From the NCBI RefSeq assembly GCF_900129155.1, contig NZ_FQVF01000026.1, forward strand, positions 1-63,005: DNA of 63,005 nucleotides, read 5' to 3'. Source of the stretch: Marinomonas polaris DSM 16579 (GTDB lineage: Bacteria > Pseudomonadota > Gammaproteobacteria > Pseudomonadales > Marinomonadaceae). How positions within the stretch are numbered: the stretch's first letter is position 1; every line of letters begins with the position of its first letter. The translations under genes and the position numbers were made by a program. Below are positions 33,333 through 42,984 of the stretch, one piece after another. The notes below the pieces were generated by a model. The model ran no database searches and was not told where the DNA came from. It saw only the letters and a program-made list of their open reading frames with translations.

Positions 33333-34211
33333 ATGGATTCACAGGCGCTGACGATAGAATTGGATGATGAGCAGTTTGAGGCGTTTTTGGGTGAGAATTT
33401 GTTGTCGTCGTTGCTCTCTCAGGGTGCGGATGTTCGTTATGGTTGTCGTGCTGGGGCTTGTGGTGCGTGTCGCCTTTATGATGCGAGCAATTGCGAGTCG
33501 ATTCTTTCCTGCCAAACGACGGTTGCTTCGGCGATGTCTTTGACTCGGCAAACGCCGGCTGAGTCTTCTGCTTTTTCTGTTTTAAGTAATACTTCCCTTG
33601 ATGAGGTTTCTATTGAGTTGACTCTTTTAGGGCCAAGTGACGAATCCTTCGGTGATCGCGTTTTTGTGTCCTTTCCTTTTAAAGAACTGTCTAAAGAGTC
33701 ATCTAAAAAACCATTTAGTGAGCAAACTCACTCTTATGAGTGTATGGCACTGAATCCTGCTGGCGCGCCTTTAAAAGTGGTGCTGCAGAAAGAGCATGTT
33801 TCAGTCGAGGATTGGTTACGAGCCTTGGCGCTTTCTTCGGATGAAAAGGTAGATGTTCAGTTATCGACAGGGATGCGCAAAGGGCGTTTGTTGTTCGAGA
33901 TGGATATTGCCGATGCGCCTGTTGTAGTCATTTCTTCTCCTGATAATGCGATTTTTGAATTTTACTGGCGTGAAGCTTTGTTGGATTACACGCCAACTTT
34001 TCTCGGACATTTTGCTTTGTATGCGAATAGTGATCTGACCCTTAGTTTGGCGGATGATACGCTTATTGCTTTTCTTCAAGAGGCGCTGGTGAATTCTGGC
34101 AGCACTTCTTTACAACTTATTTATCACGGTCAAAATGTGTCTGCGAAGGATTGGAGTGTGTTGCTGCGACCTTTGCGGATTCATCCGAATCAGCTGCATT
34201 TTGTTCGGTAA
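33333..34211 (+). CDS. 2Fe-2S ferredoxin-domain protein with degenerate reductase-like region
   Basis: A 292-residue protein. Residues about 6-65 form a plant-type [2Fe-2S] ferredoxin domain with Cys38, Cys43, Cys46 and Cys60 (CRAGACGACR, ILSCQT). The gap between the third and fourth ligand is only 13 residues, much shorter than the usual ~29. The remainder has the size and order of ferredoxin-reductase FAD and NAD domains (GMRKGRLLFEMDI, APVVVISSPDNAIFEFYWREAL). However, the RxYS FAD motif and the GG/GTG nucleotide loops are missing. It may be an electron carrier or a decayed reductase. A GAGG lies 7 bases before ATG 33333. Upstream of sbcDC with 49 bases between; role unknown. Confidence 0.68.
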   Translation: MDSQALTIELDDEQFEAFLGENLLSSLLSQGADVRYGCRAGACGACRLYDASNCESILSCQTTVASAMSLTRQTPAESSAFSVLSNTSLDEVSIELTLLGPSDESFGDRVFVSFPFKELSKESSKKPFSEQTHSYECMALNPAGAPLKVVLQKEHVSVEDWLRALALSSDEKVDVQLSTGMRKGRLLFEMDIADAPVVVISSPDNAIFEFYWREALLDYTPTFLGHFALYANSDLTLSLADDTLIAFLQEALVNSGSTSLQLIYHGQNVSAKDWSVLLRPLRIHPNQLHFVR

Positions 34212-34260
34212 CTTGGCTTTTTATTTTTACGTATATTTTGATATTCAACGGATTCTATAA

Positions 34261-35574
34261 ATGAAAATTCTACACACCTCTGACTGGCATCTTGGTCAGC
34301 ATTTCATGGGGAAATCCCGCCGCGACGAGCATAAGGCGTTTATCGATTGGCTATTGGCGCTGGTGGATAAAGAATCTATCGATGCGGTGATCATTGCTGG
34401 CGATGTATTCGACACCGGCTCGCCGCCAAGTTATGCGCGCGAAATGTATCATCAGCTGGTATTGGATATGAAGGCTCGCCAGTGTCAGTTGGTTATTGTC
34501 GCGGGTAATCACGATTCGGTCAGCATGTTAAACGAATCTAAGAGCTTGCTGACGTATCTAGATACGCAAGTGTCTAGTCAGGCGAATCTTGAAGACATCG
34601 AATCTCATGTTATTCCTCTAAAAGACAAGACAGGCGAGATTGCGGCTTGGGTGTGTGCTGTGCCGTATTTGCGACCAAAAGATGTAATGAAAAGCGTTGC
34701 TGGGCAGTCTGAGCGAGATAAGAAGCTCAGTCTATTGCAGATGATTGGTGATTTTTATCAGCGAGTTTATGAAGCCGCTTGTGAGAAAAACAAAGCACTG
34801 AAAACGCCTGTGCCGATTATTGGTACTGGGCATTTGACCGCAGTGGGTGGACAAGTGAGCGAGTCGGTGCGTGATCTTTATGTGGGTACTTTGGAAGCTT
34901 TGCCGACGTCGGTGTTTCCGGCGTTTGATTACCTTGCTCTTGGGCATATTCATCGTGCTCAGCCGATTAGCAAAAGCGGTCGATTCCGTTATAGCGGTTC
35001 GCCGATTCCATTGAGCTTTGATGAGCTGGGTCGCGACAAGACTTTGGTTATATTTGATACCGATTTATTAGGCGAAGACACTTTTGTTGAAGACTTGTTT
35101 GCTGAGCCTACGGATCCGGTTCAATTGGTGACGATACCTAATTTTCAGCCAATGGCGAGTTTGAAAGGCAATTTAAAAGACGTTATTAAACAGATTGCTG
35201 GGTTGAAATTGGCGGAAGATAAAGCCCTTTGGTTGGAAGTGACGGTGATTGCTGATGAGTATTTGAGCGATGTGCATAAGCGTTTGTTAGAAGTCATTGA
35301 CGGTAAGCCAATCGAATTACTTCGTGTCATGCGAAGAAGTGCGGTAGAGAAAAAGAACGAAGGCTTTGAGGCACGTAAAACTTTGTCAGAATTAACTGTT
35401 GGTGATGTTTTTGAACAGAGTCTTAAATCGAATTTAGAACTTGATGCAGAAGAAAGTAAAGCACTGACCGAGCTTTTCAATACTTGCTTAGTAGAGTTGG
35501 AAGAGCATCAGCAAGGTCATTCGCAAGAAGAGTTAGAAAGTAAGGTGTCAAAAGGCGAGGAGAAGCAATTATGA
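34261..35574 (+). CDS. sbcD: SbcD exonuclease subunit (Mre11-like)
   Basis: The nuclease half of SbcCD, which cuts hairpins and protein-blocked DNA ends. It starts with HTSDWHLGQHFMGKSR and keeps the phosphodiesterase motifs GDVFDTGSPPSYA, GNHDSV, GTGHLTAVGG and LGHIHRAQP. Length is 437 residues, near E. coli SbcD (400). Translation is coupled to sbcC: the sbcD stop overlaps the sbcC start by four bases. The gene has no clear ribosome site beyond a weak AACGG. Confidence 0.96.
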   Translation: MKILHTSDWHLGQHFMGKSRRDEHKAFIDWLLALVDKESIDAVIIAGDVFDTGSPPSYAREMYHQLVLDMKARQCQLVIVAGNHDSVSMLNESKSLLTYLDTQVSSQANLEDIESHVIPLKDKTGEIAAWVCAVPYLRPKDVMKSVAGQSERDKKLSLLQMIGDFYQRVYEAACEKNKALKTPVPIIGTGHLTAVGGQVSESVRDLYVGTLEALPTSVFPAFDYLALGHIHRAQPISKSGRFRYSGSPIPLSFDELGRDKTLVIFDTDLLGEDTFVEDLFAEPTDPVQLVTIPNFQPMASLKGNLKDVIKQIAGLKLAEDKALWLEVTVIADEYLSDVHKRLLEVIDGKPIELLRVMRRSAVEKKNEGFEARKTLSELTVGDVFEQSLKSNLELDAEESKALTELFNTCLVELEEHQQGHSQEELESKVSKGEEKQL

Positions 35575-38500
35575 AAATTTGTAAACTGCGCCTGAAGAAT
35601 TTGAACTCCTTAAAAGGCGAATGGGAAATTGATTTTACCAAAGCGCCTTTTGATGACGCGGGTGTATTTGCCATTGTCGGGCCAACGGGCGCGGGTAAGT
35701 CGACCTTATTGGATGCGATCTGTTTGGCTTTGTACCATGAAACACCGCGTCTGAAAGTCTCACCTAGTCAGAACGATGTGATGACACGCCATACATCTGA
35801 ATGTTTGGCGGAAGTCGAGTTTGAAATAAAGGGCAAAGGTTATCGCGCTTTTTGGGGGCAACGACGTGCCCGCGGCCAAAGCGATGGCAAGTTGCAGCCC
35901 ATGACCTGTGAGCTGTGCGAACGTGATGGCACCATCATTACCACTAAGATTAACGAGAAAATCGATAAAATAGCCGAAATCACCGGCTTAGATTTTTCGC
36001 GTTTCACTAAGTCTATGTTGCTTGCTCAAGGCGGCTTTTCGGCTTTCTTGAATGCCTCTGCTAATGACAGAGCTGAGTTGTTAGAAGAGCTAACAGGTAC
36101 GGAAATTTACGGTGATGTGTCTAAGTGGGTGTTTGATAAGCATAAGCAAGAAAAGCAATCTATTGCATCGCTTGAAAGCTTCAATGAGCAGACTCAACTA
36201 CTAACGGATGATGCCTTTACAGAGCTAAAGCAAACCGAATCGAGTTTTGAAGCCAATGAAAAAGCCAATGCGCAGGCGCTAAAAGCACATCGAAACGTAC
36301 TTGAATGGCGACGCACAGAGCAGAAGTTGCAAGAGCAAGTGGCTAAATATCAGCAACAACTAGAAGAAGCGAATAAGGCATTGGCTGATTTTGCTCCTCA
36401 ACAGCAGCAACTTGAACAGGCACTGACCGCGCAAATATTGCAACCTGATTATGAAAAGCAACAAGGCTTAAAATCTCGCTTGGATCAGAATCAAGCTGAG
36501 ATTGCGCAATACACTGAAACGCAACAAGCACAGCTTAAGCAAAGTCAGATTCTCACTGAATCGGTTGGACATGCAAAAGCGAAATTAGCAAATGCTCGTA
36601 CTGAATTAGAAGCGTTGAACAATAAGATTAATGATGAAATTCAGCCCATCTTGTCTCGCCAAGAAAGTGTGAAAGCGCAACATCAAGATGTGTCTGCTCG
36701 GTTAAAACAGGCGGCTGAAAAAGTCGAAAATCAGCAGTCGCAACTAAAGGCCACTACTGAGAAGCAAACTGATATTGATAAAGCTTGCGAAGACAGCAAA
36801 GCTATTTTAAATCGCTGGACATCACCGGAGAAAATCGAAAATCAGTTGGCGAGTTGGCAGCATCAAGTGCAAAGTATGGCATCGAATGCTCAAGCCATTG
36901 CCGAGCTAGAAAGCAATATTGCCTCCAATACAACATCCTATGATGCTGCTCGTTCATCACACGCGGCGAATCAAGCTAAGTTAGAGCAAGACCAAGCAGG
37001 TATGCTTGAGCGTCAACAAACGTTACAGAGCACCCTTGATACTTTCATGCAGTTGTCTACGCAGCGTGACTATGCTGATTGGCAGAAAGGTTATCATCAG
37101 ACTGAACGTGCTCAGTATAATGCGCAATCCCTCTGGAAGCAGTTTCATCAGTATCAAGAGCGACAAGCTCAGCTGGCTGATATAGACGCCAGCCTGAATA
37201 CGATGACAAACAGCATTCAACAACAGCAAAGCCAATTGGAGCAACAAAGACAAACTTATAAAGATAAGTTACGTCATCAAAAATCGGTTGAAAAACTTGC
37301 CGAGGCAGAACGACATATTATCGTGCTCACGCAGTTGCGTGATGAACTTGGCGAGCATGATGCATGTCCGCTGTGTGGTTCGGCGGAGCATGATCTCGCT
37401 AATGCTTTGTACCAAGCGGATTCTGGCAGCCAGGAAGAATTCGCTCGTTTAGGCAAAGAGTTGGATAGCCTTAAGGGGCAAGGCATGCAATTGGCTGCGG
37501 ATTTAGAATCCCTGCAGCGTGAATTAACGTCTGGACAAACTCGACGTCAGCAATTAATTGAAGGTTTACTCGTCACAGAAAATGAGTTGAAAGAATGGAT
37601 AGCATCACTAACTCACTATGTGAATAGCCAAGATGCCAGCTTTAATCTGTTTGATAAAGAGCAAGTGTCTGTTCTGGTTCAGCGCGTCGATCAAGACTGG
37701 CGTGCTTTGCAAGAAATCGCGCCTAAGCTAGAAGCACTTCAACAATCTCGTTTGGCATTAGAAGCTGAATTACAAAGCTTGAATCTTCAGCATCAAACGA
37801 CGCAACAGCAAGTTTCACAAGATCAGAATCAGTGTCAGTTGTTGTGGCAAACGTTAGAAACGCATCAACAGAATTTAACAACTAGAAGAGACGAACAAGA
37901 GCAAACCATTGGGCATTTGAGAGATGAAATGCAACAAGCGGGTGTTCCTGAAAGCTACTTTGACTTGTCTTTGACAGAAGCTTTGGTGCAGTTGCAGGAC
38001 GTGATGACGCAATGGCGTGACAGCAAAACTGGTTACGATGCTCTGTTGCAACAGCGCGAGCAGCTTTCTTACGAATGCCAAGGTCTGCAAGGTGCGTTAA
38101 AAGAAAGTCAGCAATTGCATGCTGAAGCTCGTGAGAAAGTCGCTGAGTTTGATGCGAGTTTAAAAGCTATCGCTGAACAGTTACATGAACTTTTAGGTGG
38201 CAAGAGTGTTGGTGAACTTCGTCAAGAAGTGAAATCTCAGACTGATCATGCTCATCAAGCGTTAGAAAAGGTAGAATCTGAGCGACAGCAAATCGCTCAA
38301 GCATTGGCGTCTAGTAATGCTACGTTGGAAGCTCTCAATAAAACTCAACTTTCATTAACGTCAGAATATGAGGCAGCTTTGTCTCATTGGCAAAAACGTT
38401 TAGCTGAGACAGGCTTTGAAAGTGAGGCTGTTTGGTTGCAAGCAAGTTTATCCACAGAGGAAGTCAACCAACGTCAAGAGGTGCAGAAGAAGTTACAAGA

Positions 38501-39314
38501 AGCCGTTTCTCGATTACAAGCATTATTAAATCAATCCGAGGAATCCTTGCTTAAGCATTCCGAAAGCAAGTCCAAGCTTGCTGTTTTTGACGATGCTGCT
38601 CTTGACGGCTCTGTCTTTGAAAAGTCTTCTCTTGAAGAGCTGGAAGAAAAATATGCAGAGCTTGATTTAGAGCGTCAAGCTCTGCATCGTCAATGGGGTG
38701 TAGTTGCTCAGCAGATTCAAGAAGAAGTCAAACGCAGGGATCAGGTAGCCAAATCTAAAGAGGCTCTAGAGGCTCGTCGAGAGGCGTTTGTGTATCTCGA
38801 GCGCTTGAATCATTTAATTGGCTCTGCTGATGGAGCTAAATTCCGTCGTTTTGCGCAAAGTTTGACGCTGGATCATTTGGTGTATTTGGCGAATCAACAC
38901 TTGGATATCTTGCATCGTCGCTATCAATTAATGCGTAACGAAGATGCTTTGTCTTTACTTGTGGTAGATACTTGGCAAGCGAACGCCTCGCGCGATACGA
39001 AAACGCTGTCTGGTGGCGAGTCTTTCTTGGTGAGTCTAGCTCTAGCCTTGGCTTTGTCTGATTTGGTGTCCCATAAGACTAGTATCGATTCGCTATTCCT
39101 AGATGAAGGTTTCGGCACTTTGGATAGCGAGACGCTAGAGTCTGCCCTTGATGCTTTGGATAACTTGCATTCATCAGGTAAAACTATCGGTATTATTAGT
39201 CATATTAATGCTCTGAAAGAACGTATTCCGGTACAAATTAAGTTAACAAAACAAAGTGGTTTGGGGGTGAGTCGTCTTTCTGCTGAATTTGCTGTGCATT
39301 CGACAGAAGAATGA
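35571..39314 (+). CDS. sbcC: SbcC exonuclease subunit (Rad50-like ATPase)
   Basis: The ABC-ATPase half of SbcCD, 1247 residues. Walker A GPTGAGKSTLLDAI lies at about residues 38-50, and the C-terminal signature LSGGESFLVSLALALALS and Walker B LFLDEGFGTLD at about 1175-1185. Between them run two long Gln/Glu-rich coiled coils folded at a zinc hook, CPLCG with the first Cys at about 599. ATP gates access of DNA to the SbcD nuclease. A GGCGAGGAG ribosome site lies in the sbcD tail. The coding sequence is unusually rich in CAG/CAA repeats in the coil. Confidence 0.97.
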   Translation: MKICKLRLKNLNSLKGEWEIDFTKAPFDDAGVFAIVGPTGAGKSTLLDAICLALYHETPRLKVSPSQNDVMTRHTSECLAEVEFEIKGKGYRAFWGQRRARGQSDGKLQPMTCELCERDGTIITTKINEKIDKIAEITGLDFSRFTKSMLLAQGGFSAFLNASANDRAELLEELTGTEIYGDVSKWVFDKHKQEKQSIASLESFNEQTQLLTDDAFTELKQTESSFEANEKANAQALKAHRNVLEWRRTEQKLQEQVAKYQQQLEEANKALADFAPQQQQLEQALTAQILQPDYEKQQGLKSRLDQNQAEIAQYTETQQAQLKQSQILTESVGHAKAKLANARTELEALNNKINDEIQPILSRQESVKAQHQDVSARLKQAAEKVENQQSQLKATTEKQTDIDKACEDSKAILNRWTSPEKIENQLASWQHQVQSMASNAQAIAELESNIASNTTSYDAARSSHAANQAKLEQDQAGMLERQQTLQSTLDTFMQLSTQRDYADWQKGYHQTERAQYNAQSLWKQFHQYQERQAQLADIDASLNTMTNSIQQQQSQLEQQRQTYKDKLRHQKSVEKLAEAERHIIVLTQLRDELGEHDACPLCGSAEHDLANALYQADSGSQEEFARLGKELDSLKGQGMQLAADLESLQRELTSGQTRRQQLIEGLLVTENELKEWIASLTHYVNSQDASFNLFDKEQVSVLVQRVDQDWRALQEIAPKLEALQQSRLALEAELQSLNLQHQTTQQQVSQDQNQCQLLWQTLETHQQNLTTRRDEQEQTIGHLRDEMQQAGVPESYFDLSLTEALVQLQDVMTQWRDSKTGYDALLQQREQLSYECQGLQGALKESQQLHAEAREKVAEFDASLKAIAEQLHELLGGKSVGELRQEVKSQTDHAHQALEKVESERQQIAQALASSNATLEALNKTQLSLTSEYEAALSHWQKRLAETGFESEAVWLQASLSTEEVNQRQEVQKKLQEAVSRLQALLNQSEESLLKHSESKSKLAVFDDAALDGSVFEKSSLEELEEKYAELDLERQALHRQWGVVAQQIQEEVKRRDQVAKSKEALEARREAFVYLERLNHLIGSADGAKFRRFAQSLTLDHLVYLANQHLDILHRRYQLMRNEDALSLLVVDTWQANASRDTKTLSGGESFLVSLALALALSDLVSHKTSIDSLFLDEGFGTLDSETLESALDALDNLHSSGKTIGIISHINALKERIPVQIKLTKQSGLGVSRLSAEFAVHSTEE

Positions 39315-39621
39315 GGTACTCATCCGTTTATTTACTGACTGTTATTGGTGCAAAAGTTTTCCCCAGATTTATGGGAACAAGTATGTAAGTAAGTTGTAAA
39401 ATATTAATTAAATCAAATGCTTAATCTTACGTTCATTATTGCTCATTTTGCGTTATTCTTAGCACTACAAGAGAGCGGTATGGGCATTTATGTAAGTGTA
39501 AAGACATTGTAGTGGTGGCTTTCTTTAATCATCCAGCTTGATAGAATAGATTTTTAACGCTGATGATGAAAGTTCAGTGCGGCTTTTCAGTATTTAAGCT
39601 ATTTAAAAAAGGACAGTTTGC
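39315..39621. other. 307-bp gap between sbcC and minC
   Basis: AT-rich, with no gene and no convincing terminator visible after sbcC. It presumably carries the minC promoter; I see only weak candidates. An AAAGGACAG ribosome site precedes minC. Confidence 0.5.
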
Positions 39622-40347
39622 ATGACAGACTCAGGCTTCCGACTTAAAGGAAGTGTCGTTACAACGGTTTTATTAGAAATTCAAACCTTTTCATTAGATG
39701 ACATTGTATTTCATTTAAAAGAGAAGATTGATCAGGTCCCGCATTTTTTTAATCAAGCGCCGATCATCATTGATATTTCGAAAATGAAGCGTGGTATTAG
39801 GTTAGAAGAATTCGAGGTGCTGATTCAATCGGTCAGCGCTCTTGGTCTTGGTGTAATTGGCTGGCGTTGTGATCCCGATGCATTACCTGTTTGGAATGCT
39901 TCGGTAACTATTCCTCTATTGCCTGCAAGTAAAGCAAGACCAATTAATATATCTCCTGCTGTTAAGGAAGAAACTAGCCCAGATGTAGTGGTGAAGACCG
40001 TGGTTGAAGAGCGCTTAGTGCCTCAAGCTACTAAGGTGATTACTAAGCCAATTCGTTCTGGTCAGCAAGTTTATGCTGAAGGCGACTTAATTATTCTCAA
40101 TCAGGTCAGTGCTGGTGCTGAAGTGCTTGCTGATGGGAATATCCATGTTTATGGCGCATTACGTGGTCGTGCATTGGCTGGTGTGAAAGGTGATGCGGAC
40201 GCGCGAATTTTTTGTAAAAGCATGGAAGCGGAATTGGTTTCCATTGCTGGTAATTTTATGTTGAGCGATGCGCTGCAAAATATCGTTTGGAAAGACAGCG
40301 CTCAAGTGTTATTAGTTGACGATAGCTTAGAAATCGTACCGCTTTAA
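39622..40347 (+). CDS. minC: Septum site-determining protein MinC
   Basis: A cytokinesis inhibitor of 241 residues that blocks FtsZ rings away from midcell. The N-terminal domain (about 1-105) has FRLKGSVVTTVLLEI and PIIIDISKMKRG. A linker carries the charged Pro/Val-rich stretch. The C-terminal beta-helix domain (about 145-241) has VRSGQQVYAEGDLIIL-like strands (PIRSGQQVYAEGDLIILN), AEVLADGNIHVYGALRGRALAG and the DARIFCKSMEAELVSIAG segment that binds MinD. It is the first gene of minCDE. Confidence 0.97.
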   Translation: MTDSGFRLKGSVVTTVLLEIQTFSLDDIVFHLKEKIDQVPHFFNQAPIIIDISKMKRGIRLEEFEVLIQSVSALGLGVIGWRCDPDALPVWNASVTIPLLPASKARPINISPAVKEETSPDVVVKTVVEERLVPQATKVITKPIRSGQQVYAEGDLIILNQVSAGAEVLADGNIHVYGALRGRALAGVKGDADARIFCKSMEAELVSIAGNFMLSDALQNIVWKDSAQVLLVDDSLEIVPL

Positions 40348-40408
40348 GATTTATTATTCATTTAATTAGTTAGGTAGACTCAGTGTGAGTTTATCGGGGG
40401 ATACAACA

Positions 40409-41218
40409 TTGGCAAAGATTATAGTAGTCACCTCGGGCAAGGGTGGTGTCGGCAAGACAACATCCAGTGCTGCTATTGGGACTGGTATTGCGTTAAAAGG
40501 TCATAAAACGGTAATTATAGATTTCGATGTGGGTTTACGTAATCTAGACTTGATTATGGGTTGTGAGCGTCGAGTGGTTTATGATTTCGTGAATGTCATA
40601 AATAAAGAGGCGACTTTATCTCAAGCTTTGATAAAAGATAAGCGTACAAAAGATTTGTTTATTTTGCCGGCGTCGCAAACGCGCGACAAAGATGCATTAA
40701 CTATTGAAGGGGTTCAGGGAGTTCTTGAGGAGCTTGCTAAGGACTTTGAATACATTATCTGTGATTCTCCAGCAGGTATTGAGAAGGGCGCTCAGATGGC
40801 GCTATATTTTGCTGACGCTGCCATCGTTGTAACTAATCCAGAAGTATCTTCTGTGCGCGACTCGGATCGTATTTTGGGTATTCTACAAAGTAAGTCTAAG
40901 CGTGCAGAAGATGGCAAAGAGCCAATAGAAGAGCATCTCCTTTTAACGCGTTACCACCCTGGTCGTGTTGCCTTAGGTGAAATGTTAAGTGTCTCTGATG
41001 TTGAGGATATTTTAGCAATTCCATTATTGGGTGTGATTCCTGAGTCAGAAGCAGTATTGAAAGCTTCAAACCAAGGTACGCCAGTTATTTTAGATACAGA
41101 TTCTGAAGCCGGTCTTGCCTATATGGACGCTGTTGACCGATTGATGGGCGAGGAGCGTCCTTTGCGCTTCTTAGAGGTCCAGAAAAAAGGTTTTATCAAA
41201 CGTTTGTTAGGAGGTTAG
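40409..41218 (+). CDS. minD: Septum site-determining ATPase MinD
   Basis: The membrane-associated Walker ATPase of the Min oscillator. The deviant P-loop is VVTSGKGGVGKTT; DFDVGLRNLDLIMG, the SPAGIEKG switch and a C-terminal amphipathic helix (GFIKRLLGG) are present. I chose the TTG at 40409: GGGGGA lies 8 bases upstream and the protein then begins MAKIIVVTSGKGG as in E. coli, for 269 residues. A GTG at 40385 would add eight residues. It is 61 bases from minC and one base from minE, so the three act as an operon. Confidence 0.96.
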   Translation: MAKIIVVTSGKGGVGKTTSSAAIGTGIALKGHKTVIIDFDVGLRNLDLIMGCERRVVYDFVNVINKEATLSQALIKDKRTKDLFILPASQTRDKDALTIEGVQGVLEELAKDFEYIICDSPAGIEKGAQMALYFADAAIVVTNPEVSSVRDSDRILGILQSKSKRAEDGKEPIEEHLLLTRYHPGRVALGEMLSVSDVEDILAIPLLGVIPESEAVLKASNQGTPVILDTDSEAGLAYMDAVDRLMGEERPLRFLEVQKKGFIKRLLGG

Positions 41219-41219
41219 A

Positions 41220-41477
41220 GTGGGAATTTTTGACTATTTTAAAAGCAAAAGCGCGCCTAGCTCCGCTTCTGTTGCCAAGGATCGATTGCAGATTATTGTT
41301 GCTCATGAGCGTAGTAAACGCCATCAGCCAGATTATTTGCCACAGATGCAGCAAGAAATCATTGATGTAATTCGTAAGTATGTAAATATCGGCAATGAAG
41401 ATGTGCAGATACAATTAGACAATACCGATGATTGTTCAATATTAGAGTTAAATGTGACCTTGCCAGAGCAGAATTAG
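41220..41477 (+). CDS. minE: Cell division topological specificity factor MinE
   Basis: An 85-residue partner that releases MinD from the membrane and stimulates its ATPase, driving the pole-to-pole oscillation. The N-terminal anti-MinCD helix ([20 protein letters not shown]) and the C-terminal dimer domain ([17 protein letters not shown]) are recognisable. It starts with GTG after GGAGG inside the minD tail. A terminator follows. Confidence 0.96.
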
Positions 41478-41506
41478 TGCTTCGGTAAGTTCTCGTTAAT
41501 AATAAG

Positions 41507-41555
41507 AAAGCGCTCAATGAGACAATTGATGTATGTCTTGTTTGGCGCTTTTTTT
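41507..41555 (+). terminator. Terminator after minE
   Basis: AAAGCGC pairs with GCGCTTT; AGACA and TGTCT pair inside. The stem runs directly into a seven-T run. Confidence 0.78.
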
Positions 41556-41652
41556 GTGCCGAATTATTATTGTACAGTCGTCATCGTTTTACTCAGGTTT
41601 TCATGGGTGTATGATGCGAGCCATTATTTTTTGATTGTTAGAGTAAGATAAC

Positions 41653-42837
41653 ATGCTGCGTTTTTCTTTGGGTGTGATTGCTGTTTCTTTGTTTCTAGCT
41701 GCTTGCAGTGAACCTAAGCAAGTTGTTTTGCAAGCTAAGTCTACTAGTTCCTCTCCTGAGCTTCCTGTTGCAATGACAGATCCTAAAGCGATGTTGGGAG
41801 CGCAGTTATTTTTTGATACGAATTTATCTAAAGAGCGCAATCAGTCTTGTGGAACCTGTCACGATATCGCAAACGGTTTTGTAGATAAAAGACAAGATGC
41901 CTTGTTTGGTGCGGTTTCATTGGGCAGCGATCGATTATCTATGGGGAGTCGCAATACACCGACTGCGGCCTATGCGGCGTTTGCTCCGGCTTTTCATCGC
42001 ATGTCTAATGGTGAATATCGTGGTGGCCAGTTTCTAGATGGTCGAGCCTCTGGTTTGGCGCAACAAGCAGAAGGACCATTTTTAAATCCTTTGGAGATGG
42101 CTTTGCCAGACGGTGCGGCTGTTGTTAACCGGGTAAAAGAAAATGAGCGCTATGAAGGCTTGTTTAATTCAATTTATGGGCAAGATATTTTAAATGATCC
42201 AATAAAGGGTTATGCCGCAATCACAGAGGCTATTGCGACGTTTGAAAAAACAGCTATGTTCCTGCCGTTTGACTCGAAATACGATCGAGCTTTACGTGGC
42301 GAGATAAAACTGACGCCTCAAGAGGAACTTGGAAAAACCTTATTTTTCTCTCAACAGTTTACAAACTGTAATGCTTGTCACCAACTGAATGCCTCACCAC
42401 TTAACTCCCAAGAAATCTTTACTAATTATGAATATCGTAATATTGGTGTACCGGCTAACCCTGACTTGATGACGCACAATGGTAATAAAAAAGATCTTGG
42501 ATTATTGGATAATCCGTCCATAGATGACCCTAAGCAAGCAGGTAAATTTAAAGTGCCGTCTTTGCGAAATGTCGCTGTTACAGGGCCATATATGCATAAT
42601 GGTGTCTTTAAAGATCTTCGAACGGTAGTGCTTTTTTATGATAAATATAATAATCCAAGGCGTACGATAAACCCTGAAACAGGTAAGCCTTGGGCTGAGC
42701 CTGAAGTGGCGGAAAATATCGACTTGGTGAATTTGCAAAAGGGTCCAGCCTTGCCAGATCAAAGGGTGGATGCCATTGTTGCGTTTTTGAAAACATTAAC
42801 AGATCAGCGCTATGAGTCATTACTTAATGATCAATAG
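41653..42837 (+). CDS. Di-heme cytochrome c peroxidase, lipoprotein
   Basis: A bacterial di-heme peroxidase (CCP/MauG family) that reduces hydrogen peroxide with electrons from periplasmic donors. A lipobox LAAC at Cys18 (LFLAACSEPK) marks it as an outer-membrane or periplasmic lipoprotein. The two heme c sites are CGTCH (66-70) and CNACH (239-243). Between and after them lie the FLNPLEMALPDGAAVV and FKVPSLRNVAVTGPYMHNG motifs, including the axial-ligand region. It could detoxify peroxide or oxidise a protein substrate; the lipoprotein anchor is less usual than a soluble CCP. Confidence 0.92.
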   Translation: MLRFSLGVIAVSLFLAACSEPKQVVLQAKSTSSSPELPVAMTDPKAMLGAQLFFDTNLSKERNQSCGTCHDIANGFVDKRQDALFGAVSLGSDRLSMGSRNTPTAAYAAFAPAFHRMSNGEYRGGQFLDGRASGLAQQAEGPFLNPLEMALPDGAAVVNRVKENERYEGLFNSIYGQDILNDPIKGYAAITEAIATFEKTAMFLPFDSKYDRALRGEIKLTPQEELGKTLFFSQQFTNCNACHQLNASPLNSQEIFTNYEYRNIGVPANPDLMTHNGNKKDLGLLDNPSIDDPKQAGKFKVPSLRNVAVTGPYMHNGVFKDLRTVVLFYDKYNNPRRTINPETGKPWAEPEVAENIDLVNLQKGPALPDQRVDAIVAFLKTLTDQRYESLLNDQ

Positions 42838-42984
42838 TGTTGTTATTGTTGTGACAGCTAGGCTTAACTCCTTATTGTTTTCATTGATAAAACTGGCTAG
42901 TAAGTAAAAAATTTATTACATTGATTCTTTAGTTATTTTCTTTCGCATCTTGTATGTGCCGCTTGAATTTAAAGGGTTGATATC

